64,000 nucleotides of DNA from Fagopyrum homotropicum. Lineage: Eukaryota; Streptophyta; Magnoliopsida; Caryophyllales; Polygonaceae. A program made the position numbers and the translations under genes. The stretch is from NCBI GenBank assembly GCA_033239125.1, contig BSWB01000008.1, positions 16,708,001 through 16,772,000 of the forward strand, read 5' to 3'. The notes beneath the pieces were generated by a model. It saw only the letters and a program-made list of their open reading frames with translations. It did no database searches and had not been told where the DNA came from. Below are positions 42,449 to 52,785 of this stretch, one piece after another. How positions within the stretch are numbered: the first letter of the stretch is position 1; every line of letters starts with the position of its first letter.

Positions 42449-44996
42449 GAAGCAAGCTTTGCATATGGAGAAATATACCCACCGAGGAGCGGAAGGTGGA
42501 GTTAAAAGAGTTAACTTTCAAGATGCTCCGCCTAACAACAATCAACTCATGTCTTTGAAGAATGACGTGAAGCAATTGAAGGAACTCTTGGTTGCTCAAA
42601 CCAAGAAGGAAGATCAAGGATCAAGGAATAACAACAATGGATACCGTAACAACAACAACGGGTCCTGGAACAACAACTACAACAACAATAGAGGATCCAA
42701 CAGCAATAATTGGAGGGCGAACAACCAAAATTCTGGTAACAATCATTCTAACTCCAATTCTAACGATTCCTCTAATCCTTTCCTCTCTTCCCCTTCTTCT
42801 TCTTCTTCTACTCCATTAAAGAGCCAGGGGCAAGGATCAAGTTCGTCCCAGCCGGAAAAGAAAGACGCAGTGCTGGAGGCTATCTTGATCAAGCTTAGTG
42901 CTATGGAGACATCCATGACTTCATTTTCGAAGGCCCAAAAGGCCTTTGAACAACAACTTGCTAGTAGGGCGAATGAAGCGCCAAGAGATCCAGGGAAGCT
43001 TCCAGCAAGGACGGAAAGCAACCCTAAGGGCCAGATTATGGCCATAACGACGAGGAGTAGACTGAAGACTGCATATCCAGTGCCTCGGTCGGTGCCAGTA
43101 CCGACGAAGACCACCTTGGTCCAGGTGCAGTCGAAGAACACTTCGGCCGAGATGCCAACCGAGGTGGAGCCACAGAAAGCGGAGGGGAAAACTGAAGTTT
43201 ATATTCCACCTCCTGCATATAAACCACCACTTCCATTCCCCCAGTCAAGGGCCAGAGCACATCTAGACAAGCACTTTGGTAAGTTCCTTGACTTGATGAA
43301 TAAACTACACATTAACATTCCTTTCCTTGATGCTATTCTAGGGATGCCTGCCTATGGGAAGTTCTTGAAAGAGATCCTATCAAGGAAGAGGAAATTGGAA
43401 GACTTTGGTGAAGTAAGGATGACATCTAAATCCTCGGAGCTTATTCAAATCATGAAGGAGAAGATGCCACCTAAATTGAGAGATCCCAGCTCATTTTGCA
43501 TACCCATTCAAGTTGGGGATGTCACTTGTGAAGCCTTATGTGATCTAGGAGCCAGCGTGAGCATCATTCCGCTGGAGCTATGTGTGAAGATCGGACTTGG
43601 AGAGCCCAAGCCGGTTAAGATTCGATTATACATGGCGGACCGCTCCATTACCCATCCCGTGGGCATTTTGGAAGACGTTCCGGTTAAGTTAGGTAACTTC
43701 TATTTACCTATAGACTCTGTTGTACTTGATATTCCCGCAGATTATCCTGTTCCGATCATTCTCGGGAGGCCATTTCTAGCAACTTTAGGTTGCAACGTGG
43801 ATTGTAAGAACACCAAGTTGAAATTCAATATTGGTGGAGATGAAGTGGAGTTCACATTGCTTGCAGCCATGAAAGGAGAGCAGCTAGGAGATGATATCTT
43901 CAACATCTATGATGAAGAAGAATCAAGAGAATTGGTGAGCTCTATCCTTATTAACGATCCACTTGAAAGAGTTGTTAGTTTTAGCTTAATGGAGGAAGGT
44001 ATAGATGCTTTTTGTGATGCAGATATACGGAGCTTAAAGGCACTGGAAGAAGATCCAAGAGCTAAAACTGAGAAACTAATCCAGGAGACGAAGATCTCCA
44101 GTTTCGGTTCCAGTTACAGTACCTCGACCGAGGCACTTTCTGGACCGAGCGAGGCGACTGAAGAACATCTTGGTCAATGCCTCTGCGCCTCGACCGAGGT
44201 CGAAGGCAAGATGATATCAACTAAGACTACTGAGAATAACAAACTTCTTACTCCTTTCTCTGACATTCATCCTCAGTTGGTGGAACATTCTATCCACCAA
44301 CTTTCTGATAATAAAGGACCTTGGTATGCTGATATTGTGAATTATCTTGTTTGCCAGGAAATACCGCCCGGATTGACGTACTCTCAAAAGAAGAAATTCT
44401 TCAAAGACGTACGCCATTACTACTGGGATGAACCGCTGCTATTCAAGCGCGGGCCGAATGGGATGCTTCGAAGATGCATTCCGGAAGATGAAGTTAATAG
44501 CGTCATACGGCATTGTCATTCACTTCCTTGTGGAGGACATGCTAGCACCGATAAGACATGCGCTAAGGTATTACGTTCCGGTTTCTTTTGGCCTACATTA
44601 TTTAAATATGTGCAATCATTTGTTGTCTCTTGTGATGCATGCCAAAGAACAGGAAATCTATCTACGAGGAACAAAATGCCACTTAATAACATTCAAGAGG
44701 TGGAAATCTTTGATGTATGGGGGATAGACTTTATGGGACCTTTCCCATCCTCCGGAGGAAACCTCTATATTCTTCTAGCAGTTGATTACGTCTCTAGATG
44801 GGTTGAAGCCATTGCTTCTCCCACTAATGACGCCAAGGTGGTTGTGAAGTTCTTTAACAGGACTATCTTTCCACGTTTTGGAACTCCACGTATCATCATC
44901 AGCGATGGAGGGACGCATTTCATCAACCGGAAGTTTAAGGCACTTCTATCGAAGTATGGGGTTACCCACAAGGTAGCAACCCCTTATCACCCTTAA
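42444..44996 (+). pseudogene. Element B: end of gag, protease, then integrase joined in phase (RT/RNase H deleted)
   Basis: The frame is open through IEKQALHMEKYTHRGAEGG, the Asn-rich stretch, PPPAYKPPLPFPQSRARAHLDKHFGKF and the protease (CDLGASVSIIPLELC, IILGRPFLATLGCNVDC). Near 44216 the sequence jumps from the protease-RT linker (STEVEGKM) to the region before integrase (NYLVCQEIPPGLTYSQKKKFF). The integrase follows: HCHSLPCGGHASTDKT...CDACQRTGN, DFMGPFPSS and ISDGGTHF. It stops at 44994-44996, where a CAA codon in D is TAA. The deletion of roughly 2 kb keeps the frame. Confidence 0.92.
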
Positions 44997-45594
44997 ACTA
45001 GTGACAGGTCGAGATCTCGAATAGAGAAATTAAAGCAATTTTGGAGAAGACCGTCTCTAGGACGAGGAAGGATTGGTCCATGAAATTGGACGACGCTCTT
45101 TGGGCCTACAGGACCGCATTTAAGACTCCCATTGGTACCACCCCTTAAAATTTTGTATATGGGAAGTCTTGTCATTTGCCCGTTGAGTTAGAACACAAAG
45201 CATATTGGGCGATCAAATGGTTGAACTTCGACATTAAGGAAGCCGGCGAGAAGCGGCTATTGGATATCAATGAGCTGGAGGAGCTGCATTTGAACGCTTA
45301 CGAGAATGCCAAAATCTATAAGGAAAGGACGAAGAACCGGCATGACAAGCGTATCATCCCTAAGGAGCTTAAAGAAGGAGACTTAGTTCTACTCTTCAAC
45401 TCCCGCCTCCGCCTCTTTCCAGGTAAGTTGAAATCTAGATGGACCGGACCTTATGTTGTGAAACATGTTTTTCCTCATGGTGCAATTGAGATATGGGGGA
45501 AACGAGTGGAAGCTTCAAGGTCAATGGTCATAGACTTAAGAAATACAAACCGGAAGTTCCGGTTGAGGAGGTTGTACCACTATACCTCGTTTGA
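44997..45594 (+). pseudogene. Element B integrase C-terminal part
   Basis: After the stop at 44996 a one-base loss and a further stop near 45147 follow. 45176 onward gives PVELEHKAYWAIKWLNFDIKEAGEKR, RIIPKELKEGDLVLLFNSRLRLFPGKLKSRWTGPY and VFPHGAIEIWG. Another one-base loss near 45500 shifts the frame; the ancestral stop is probably TGA at 45592-45594. The remains match the integrase C-terminal domain of C and D. Confidence 0.85.
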
Positions 45595-45637
45595 GAGATG
45601 CAGTACGGTCCAGCTAGCGACCTTAAATCAAGCGCTT

Positions 45638-45655
45638 CTTGGGAGGCAACCCAAG
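45638..45655 (+). other. Conserved hairpin just after pol, B copy
   Basis: CTTGGGAGGCAACCCAAG, about 45 bp after the ancestral pol stop, in the same context as in A, C and D. Confidence 0.8.
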
Positions 45656-45835
45656 GTATTGCTTTCTTTTCCCTTTTTCTAGTCTAGCTTAGATAGATTG
45701 CTTTTGCTTTGCTTTGTTTTGTTTTTGGCGTCCTAGACAGATAACAGGTGACATCTAAGGAAGGAATACAAACCAGGAGCACAATTGGAAGGACAAAAGT
45801 TCGAGAATTCGGGAAGACGGAGTTTGACTGAGGCA

Positions 45836-45962
45836 CATCTCGGTTGCTGTCAAAGCACCTCGACCGAGATGATTCTTGACAAACCGAGGCGGCTAGGGTT
45901 TCTGAAGATCCACCTCGGTCCACACCACCTCGCCCAGTCGAGACCACCTCGACCGAGGTGAC
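45836..45962. repeat. Phased palindrome array, family A/B
   Basis: Sites of the CACCTCGACCGAGGTG type have centres near 45843, 45863 and 45883 (20 and 20 bp). A second group has centres near 45918, 45932 and 45952 (14 and 20 bp). The array is in non-coding DNA before the second ORF. Confidence 0.85.
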
Positions 45963-46425
45963 AGCGGTTCCAGAAAAGGGTATAAAAGGGGGTTGAAATT
46001 CTCTCTCCTCCTTTACCTTCTCCTCGATCGCGGCAGCCTCTTCACCTCGCTTCACCGTTCTTCGCTCGTTTTCGACGATTCTTGCTTCCAAATTGCAAAG
46101 AAAGGGTAGAGGATCCCAGTGCAAGTGCTAATCTGCGAGAAAAACGAACTGAATCGACCGAATCGAGGTAAAATCAGAAAAACCCTAACCTCGCTCCTCT
46201 CCACTATTTTCCTTCGAATTAGGCTTTGGTTGCCCCTGCATTTGCTGAGAAACAGATTAAGTACCCCATAGGAACCAGTTGTAGTGATTTTGGGGGAAAA
46301 GAACTGGATTTTTGAGGAAATTCGCCGCGCAGTTATTCGCCTCGGTCCAGTCGGCCTGTGCCTCGGCCGAGGTGTTCTTGAGATTTGTCAGGCCGACCGA
46401 GGTGATCTGACAGGTTGTTTGAGAG

Positions 46426-47862
46426 ATGAGTTCAGATAGACATCTGGTCCTGAGGGACAGATCCTCCCCTTCCCGTTCTTCTTCTTCCTCTAGACCTATT
46501 AGACCGGTGATCCACGAGAGACACCGGGTCGACTATGACCGCATCGCAGCCCGTCCAGTGATTGCACCTCGCTTCTTGGACGTATCAGCTTTTGATTGTC
46601 TCCATGTGGATGGAGATTTGAGACGGATGATTTCGATGGTAGGTCTAGATCAGTTTACTGAGATCCGCGCACCTGCCTACTTAGAGCCTACTTTGGATTT
46701 TGTTAGCTCCTTCACCTACCTCCCCACAAAACGTTCTGTGAAGTACCGGTTGATGAACCGGAACTTCATAATTCTTTTAGAGTACTGGAGAGACATCTTT
46801 GGTTTCCCGACTCCGACTGTTGTTGATTTTCCCTCCCGATCTGTAGGTAGGGAGTTCTGGGGCCAGATTGCTCATGTAGTTGAGCACGCAGACAGATGGC
46901 GCCCTGGAGACTCCAGGGAGCGTATTATTTTTCACCTAGCATTTAGGTTAGCTCACCGGATTTTTAGTGAGACGCTTCTGGCGCGTACTGAGACGACCCA
47001 AAAGGTTAGACAGGGGGAGCTTTTCGGCCTTTACTTCATGGTGACTGGAGGGATCCCAGACTTTGGCTTGATGCTGGCAGAGGATCTGCACAGGATCAAG
47101 GCCAAGGTGAAGGGGGATATCTGCTGCGGAGGCATCGTGACTCACATTGCGAGTTACCAGGATATGGATCTCAGCGCATGTACCATGGTGGCGGCTGCCA
47201 AGCCGTTAGGACTTCAGGAGATGATTACTCGGAGGATTCTGGTTCCCCGAGGACTCACTACGCTGTATGTAGCTATGCCATGGGAGCCGACTACACCACA
47301 GGGGGTCAGATGGTCACCCCAGTTCTCAGTTTATAATCCGCACTATTGGCAGACTACTTGGATCCCACTGATGGAGGATGCGAGAGAGGCAGCAGCTGCC
47401 GCAACTGCACCAGCTGAGGAGGATGAGGTTGAGGAGGAGACTGCTGATGATGATGATGACAGGGATGGTGGAGTTCCTATGGATACAGGGACTGATACTG
47501 CTGGGACGAGTGCGCCGGTCATTGACTTAGACGATGACAATACTGAGACCGCGCCGGCTGCATCACCAGTGCGACCTGCTAGGCGTAGGGTACACCGACA
47601 AAGAGATCCAGAGGCTCACCGTCGGATCGATGATCTGACGGATCAGATGATAGACTCTTACGCTGCCCTTACTATGGACATCCATGAGAGATTTGCTGAC
47701 CAGCGCCGAGAGTTCGACCGCATGACTCATCAGATGCTAGAGAGCCAGCACTATCAGCGTCGGATGATGGAGCTCCAGTTTCAGCAGACTATGGGTTATC
47801 CATTTGACCCATCCCAGTATCCGTACATGCCACCACCACCACCACCGGATCGTGATTATTGA
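46426..47862 (+). CDS. Second ORF of B, ATHILA ORF-1 / putative plant transposon protein type, intact
   Basis: 478 residues from the ATG at 46426. Residues 1-30 are Arg/Ser-rich. Residues about 35-315 form the conserved globular region (VIAPRFLDVSAFDCLHVDGDLRRM, YRLMNRNFIILLEYWRDIFGFP, EFWGQIAHVVEHADRWRPGDS, LARTETTQKVRQGELFGLYFMV). Residues about 320-385 are strongly acidic. Then come an Arg-rich stretch (ARRRVHRQRD), a helical part and a PPPPPP end. No signal peptide, zinc finger or membrane helix is apparent. It follows pol, the place of env in retroviruses, but nothing supports a membrane role. It is the only undamaged copy of this ORF in the window. Confidence 0.88.
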   Translation: MSSDRHLVLRDRSSPSRSSSSSRPIRPVIHERHRVDYDRIAARPVIAPRFLDVSAFDCLHVDGDLRRMISMVGLDQFTEIRAPAYLEPTLDFVSSFTYLPTKRSVKYRLMNRNFIILLEYWRDIFGFPTPTVVDFPSRSVGREFWGQIAHVVEHADRWRPGDSRERIIFHLAFRLAHRIFSETLLARTETTQKVRQGELFGLYFMVTGGIPDFGLMLAEDLHRIKAKVKGDICCGGIVTHIASYQDMDLSACTMVAAAKPLGLQEMITRRILVPRGLTTLYVAMPWEPTTPQGVRWSPQFSVYNPHYWQTTWIPLMEDAREAAAAATAPAEEDEVEEETADDDDDRDGGVPMDTGTDTAGTSAPVIDLDDDNTETAPAASPVRPARRRVHRQRDPEAHRRIDDLTDQMIDSYAALTMDIHERFADQRREFDRMTHQMLESQHYQRRMMELQFQQTMGYPFDPSQYPYMPPPPPPDRDY

Positions 47863-47967
47863 GAGCTTGCAAGATTTTCTTTCTTATTTATTATGCAGAT
47901 CAGCTATATGTCCGGTGAGTACTATATTTTCTTTAGACTTATTCTGACCCACTGGGACAGTGTGTCC

Positions 47968-47985
47968 CAAGTATGGGGTGTTTAT
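47968..47985 (+). other. Internal purine tract resembling the LTR-proximal tract
   Basis: AAGTATGGGGTGTTT lies about 110 bp after the second ORF and repeats the tract AAGTATGGGGTATTTT that borders the 3' LTR at 49295-49310. The same pair is found in A (18408-18420), C (30531-30540) and D (near 55805). Confidence 0.6.
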
Positions 47986-48135
47986 GTATTTTATTGACTT
48001 ATTTGATGTATGACTCGACATTATCAGATATTTATGCTTTATTTTGCTTCTATGGTTTTATCTGAGATTACATGCATGCATACAGGTTATTTGATTGAGA
48101 AAACGTCAAAAACTGGTTTTAAAAAAAAAATTTGA

Positions 48136-48206
48136 CCTCGACCGGGACAGTTCTGGCCGAACGAGGTACTTCACCTCGGTTGATCTAGAACACCTCGACC
48201 AAGGTG
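48136..48206. repeat. Palindrome array, family A/B, downstream of second ORF of B
   Basis: Sites include GACCTCGACCGGGAC, CACCTCGGTTGA and CACCTCGACCAAGGTG, at the place matching 18147-18220 of A but with partly changed bases. Confidence 0.75.
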
Positions 48207-48620
48207 GTTTAACTGAGGGTTTTCGAAACGTTTTGTGATTCTTATCTGGAAATGATCTCAGTGAAGATCTTGTTTGCTGACTAGTTTTGAAATCTTTATA
48301 TGTTTGAAAGGTTTTATGATATGTTTAAGTTGCTAAATGCTTTGTTTGAAATTTTTGGCATGTTTAATACTTTGTTTTTATCCAAATTATGTTGAATTTG
48401 AAGGTTGACACCACATTATGAGTTCTCTCACTTTCTTCCTGGAAAGACCAAAGCAATTCATTCTTCTCTCTTCTCCTTCTTGATCATGCTTAGCCCCTCA
48501 TATACATTTTTGCCTCCCTTTACCTATCCGGGAATTTGGAAGCAAGCAAAGTGGTGAAAGCAAGTGAAGTAAAAGTTGAGAAGTTGGCTGGAAGTGAAAG
48601 TGTTAGAAAGCAATAAATAG

Positions 48621-48829
48621 GTTTGGGGAAGTCAATCATGATGATGAGTAACTCGGCACCATTCACATAGCCGGGTGTTTGTGTCTTGCCAAAGTCAGAT
48701 TGAGCGATATTCCTAACGGGTCATGGTATGTGCATCAAGGGTTTGATGCATCTCAAGAAATTAATGATTGCTGATTTCCTAGGCTTCGATTATTGTGCAC
48801 CTCTGTCCAAGCATCCCAAAGAGTAAAGT
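48621..48829 (+). other. Conserved non-coding block, B copy
   Basis: Reverse complement of the block in A, C and D (CGGCACCATTCACATAGCCG core). In B and A part of it forms the hairpin GCATCAAGGGTTTGATGC; that hairpin is not kept in C and D. Confidence 0.78.
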
Positions 48830-49270
48830 AAAAAAAAAAAGAAAAGTGTAAAATAAGCAACGCTTATTGGTGGATGATATTGAAAGTCAAGTGAAAGTGA
48901 ACTGATATCCTTTTCCCGGATTCTAGCACCACATTACCTTCTATACATCCCTACCCTACACGTTTCAGGACCTTTCTCTTTGGGAAGCCCTTGAGACCTT
49001 GAGCTTGTTGATTGATTTAGTGGTTTAAACTGGATTATACATGATTAATTTCGATAATTATGATTTATTATGCATTCTACGATTTTATGCAAAGATGAAC
49101 AACTTTCTCATATTTATAAAATGTTTTGATCATGTTTTGATTTTAAATTCCATGAAGTATTCTCTTAGAGTGATCTATGATTGTAGCACACCATAAAAAT
49201 GTTTTTGAAAGACTTTTTCATTGATCTTTATGACTTATAATCCATTCTATCTTGTGTTTTATATGCAGAA

Positions 49271-49290
49271 CTTGCTTGGGGACAAGCAAG
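49271..49290 (+). other. Conserved hairpin upstream of the polypurine tract, B copy
   Basis: CTTGCTTGGGGACAAGCAAG, a perfect 8-bp stem with loop GGGA, followed by GGCTAAGTATGGGG and the LTR at 49310. Confidence 0.78.
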
Positions 49291-49309
49291 GGCTAAGTAT
49301 GGGGTATTT

Positions 49310-51062
49310 TGATAGCATGAATTATTGTCTATATTTTGGGGTTTGTTTAGACGTTTTATCTTTAATAATCTACATGTTTGTATGTATATTTTGTGATTAT
49401 ATTACCGTTTCATCTACCTTTGCGGGAATCGAGGTCTACACCTAGTTTTGTTGTAATCATAGGTAAAATGGCACGTTTTGCATCAAAAAGGAGCAAAAGG
49501 AGTTATGGAGTCATTGGAGCTACATTCAGGAGCTTAAGGAAGATTCCAAGAAGCAAAGCCATGGATTAGAGATTCATTTTGGGCCAGATTTGAGAGATTT
49601 CACATTCAATTGTGATTCACCTCGGTTGACTACAGAGTCACCTCGACCGAGGTGATCCAGAAGAGTTGACTCGACCGAGGCGAACACCTGGGACGCGGCG
49701 AGAATATTTTATTCTTGGATAAGATCTTTTATCTTTGGAAAGAGGATCTTATATTTTTGGGTTGGGTTCTTGTAAGGAAGAAGATAAGTTAGACCATATA
49801 TTTTACCTATTTTTATGGGAAGAGATCTTTCTAAGATATCTAATCTTTGGAGAATAATTTTCCTATAAAATGGGTTGGATTTTTCCACAAATCGATATCA
49901 TGCTATACCACCGATTGTGTTTTATACACCGCTGCATCCATACTCCAGTTGGGAGATTTGAAGAACCTTTTTGAAGGTTGAAGGAAGAAAAGTCTATAGC
50001 TTTTATAGCTTTTCGAAGGGTTTTTGTAAGATCATCTTAGATTCCCTTCTTTGTCGATTGTCTTGTTGGATTTCTATCCAAGGAACGCTTGTTGGTTTTA
50101 TAATTGATTCAGTTATTGAAGCCTTTCTCTTAAGGTTTTCTTCTTCAATTATTCTCTTTCTTCCCATATATTTGATTAATACTTTCATGATGATGAGTGG
50201 CAAATTTCTTTGTGTGATTCTAGGGTGATTGGCTGAAGGTTGTGGGAAAAACAATGATAGAATGATCTTAATCACAGTAGGACCCTGAAAGTTCGAGTCT
50301 TTACCTTAACCCTAAGCATCTCGCTCAGTCGATGAACATCTCGGCCGGGGTGGAATTCTTCTGACCGAGGTGACTTATCTGATCCGAAACTGAGAGTTAA
50401 GTGTTAGAGTTTGCCAAATCCTATTCTTATTACACCTTTCCTAGTTCAATGCAAGCCTAGGATGAGACTTACCCGGTAATTCCTTAGTTTGTTTACCTAA
50501 GATCATAAGTATAGGTAATAAAGGTTTATCCTTTATTGGGGTTTGAGTGTGCTTTCATTTCATCTTTGTGAGTTAGCCTGAGACTTACCCGGTAAAGGTT
50601 GATTCTATTCCCTTAGGTGGCGTGTTAGTTTGAGGTTATAGTTCTTTATCTTAATTCCTTGAGACTTACCCGGTAATAGGAGTTACGGTTTGGGATTAGT
50701 GAGTAGTGAGACTTACCCGGTGATCTATTCTACTTTAGTAACACTTTCCCTATGCAAGAACCTCAGCTTTGTCCGCTTATCTTTAGATCTTGAGTTGGAA
50801 CCACAACTAGATGCTTTAATCCCTAGAATTGCATATTTCCTTTATTGACTTTTATCATCTTTGATTGTTTTAATTGCTTTGTGGATAGTGGTTGCTAAAT
50901 CTTACCTATTCCGACTTTGTTTCACTAAGTCCTTGTAATCGACCCTTGGAATTCCTTGCTTTTTACTACGATTGACCCGTACACTGCGGATTTGCATCCT
51001 TGTTTTAAGCTTACATCTAGGGTTATAAAGTTAAAGCTTGCACACACCGTTTGGAGCGAACA
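49310..51062 (+). repeat. 3' LTR of B, 1753 bp
   Basis: Partner of 39576-41328. It carries a TATA motif at 49864-49871, palindromes at 49619-49682 and 50333-50372, and four TGAGACTTACCCGGT repeats between about 50463 and 50725. Confidence 0.94.
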
Positions 51063-52233
51063 TTTGGACTAAAGCAAAAGAAAAGGTCGTAAAATTGGGA
51101 AAATCACGGCTGGATCTTGAGATTCCACGGCCGTAGAACTCAAGAACAGACCGTGGTTTAGGGTGTCGACGAGGTTTCTCACACTCTCAGGGTCCAATCT
51201 GTTTACGATCGATCTATCATCATCTAAGCCACAACTATCAACCCTTTACCTTAGAATTGCTAAAGGGTTTTACCCAACAATCATCAGAATGATATCAATA
51301 ATCAAATTAAGAAGAATGGAAAATGAAAACCCTCGAAAACTCAAATAAAACTCAAAGTCAATCTCGAAACCCAAATACAAAGTAGTATGTTTATGAATTC
51401 AAAAGAATAGGAATAGAAACCCTCACAAAGATCTAGAGAAACCACAAAGCACGGGATGTCAATCCATCCTTCAATGAAACCCTAGAATATCCAAAATACA
51501 CAATCTCCGAAATTATGTCCTTCACATCTTCAATCCTCAAGGTCGGATTGAAACCATCAGGCCGTCTCCAAAGCTCTCAAGCGAAACTGTAAGCGAGGTC
51601 TAAGCCGGGATAAGCGTGGATCCCTAAAACTCCTTTCTCAAGCCTTTTTATAGGGCGAAATAGGGTTACGAGAAAGCCCAATGACGTGGCTGACATGGCA
51701 AATATGACACATCACAGGATCACCAAAATCACGGTCATGAACAACTTTCCACGATCGTGATTTAGAGTGTGGAACTCGATTACGGTACAATATGATTTCC
51801 ACGGCCGTGGTTTAGGCCGTATAACTCTCTGTTGTGTTCTAAACTCACTTACACGATCATGTTGTCAGATCCACGGCTGTAATTTAGGACGTGGTTCTTC
51901 GAATGACTTCTCCACGACCGTAATTCAGGGCGTGGTTCCTCAAATCCTTGGTTGTTGCCTTTGTTTCGTGACATCCTTCATCCGTGCTGCTTCCTTAGCC
52001 TCTCCAATGCATCTCCTTGCCATCAAGCATGGTCAAACACTTCTTTCCTTCCTCTTTTTGCTCCAATCCAAGCCTTTATTCACCTAAAAACAAAACGAAG
52101 CTAGTGTAGATCTCTATATTGACAAAGTGGGTGAACTAGCTCACAATTGCTTCAAACTCATATCTAAGAACACAATAAAGAGGGAAAAAAATTAAAACAA
52201 GTGCCTAAAATATAGTCATATTTCATGCGAACA
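51063..52233 (-). repeat. 5' LTR of C, second part (after B)
   Basis: It begins with the second TTTGG copy and ends CATGCGAACA at 52233 next to CAACT. It holds the 318 bp missing from the other LTR (51474-51791), the TATA motif at 51645-51652 and CCACGGCCGTGG-type sites at 51104-51157 and 51731-51936. Confidence 0.92.
51645..51652 (-). promoter_or_regulatory. TATA box in the 5' LTR of C
   Basis: TATAAAAA on the minus strand. Its counterpart is absent from the 3' LTR of C because of the internal deletion there. Confidence 0.5.
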
Positions 52234-52238
52234 CAACT

Positions 52239-52785
52239 CACTGTTTCTATTCCTGTCACAAGAGATGGATGCTGCTGTTACAAGGCGAAACCAAGGGTTG
52301 TAGTGATTACTTGAGGAATGCCTTGTAGCGTGGCTCTCCCCCCTTGGTTGTTAGGTTTGTCTGTGGCGCTGAAGAGGGCGATCGAAAAAGGCAAACTAAT
52401 ACACGAAGGAGGACGATGGAGATGGAAGGGTTCTGAGCGTAACAGAATGCAGAGGTCGCGTACGCCAGAGAAGGAAAGAGGTTGATTCAGCAGCGTGGAT
52501 TTGGACGTCTTTGAGGGGAGAGGGAGATCTCGTGTGCGTGATTTTAGGAGGCTGTTACATTGAAGATCTCCTCCTTGCTCCAACTCAGCACGCGTCATGG
52601 GGAAGCAGACATTCTGCTCGATGGGCCGGAGTCTCGATGGGCCTTCTGGCTGTTGGTGTGTACAAGCAGTCGGGAGATGGGTCACAAGCAAGGAAGGGAA
52701 GATGGGATGAGGTTGTGTTGGCTGAAGCAGCTGCGTGTGGGCTGATAGAACATAGGCCAAGAAAGGGGGTGGGCTGGGAGTTTGT
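52239..52785. other. Old non-element DNA between C and D
   Basis: It is more GC-rich than its surroundings. It contains GATGGGCC twice near 52620-52645 and TGGGCT near 52738 and 52771, resembling plant site II (TGGGCY) promoter elements. A 160-codon minus-strand ORF (52278-52760) has no recognisable domain. The stretch was continuous with 27127-27899 before C inserted. It may be a promoter remnant or part of an older element. Confidence 0.35.

Larger units (their letters stand above)
39576..51062 (+). mobile_element. Element B: Athila-like Ty3/gypsy retrotransposon without RT and RNase H
   Basis: Both LTRs are 1753 bp (39576-41328 and 49310-51062), start TGATAGCATG and end GCGAACA, with TTTGG duplicated at 39571-39575 and 51063-51067. 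Removing B joins ctttaactttgg to actaaagc, which matches the other LTR of C, so insertion into C is certain. It contains gag, protease, integrase and an intact second ORF, but the RT and RNase H part is deleted in phase. It is the sister of A. Confidence 0.95.
27900..52233 (-). mobile_element. Element C: Athila-like Ty3/gypsy retrotransposon, split by B
   Basis: LTRs 27900-29300 and 39025-52233 (the second interrupted by B at 39576-51062) are bordered by the 5-bp duplication CAACT at 27895-27899 and 52234-52238. Without B and its duplication the element is about 12.8 kb. On the minus strand it has the aspartate-type primer site, gag, protease, RT, RNase H, integrase, conserved hairpin, second ORF and non-coding blocks. 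It belongs with D. Many frameshifts, an altered RT active site and a stop in the second ORF show an older, dead copy. Confidence 0.93.

Noticed and set aside
48730..48770. Hairpin GCATCAAGGGTTTGATGC in the conserved block as a conserved RNA structure
   Set aside because: The pairing is kept in A and B but broken in C and D without compensating changes, so the sequence rather than this stem is conserved.
52278..52760. 160-codon minus-strand ORF between C and D
   Set aside because: No domain, biased composition typical of random GC-rich DNA, and no second copy for comparison.
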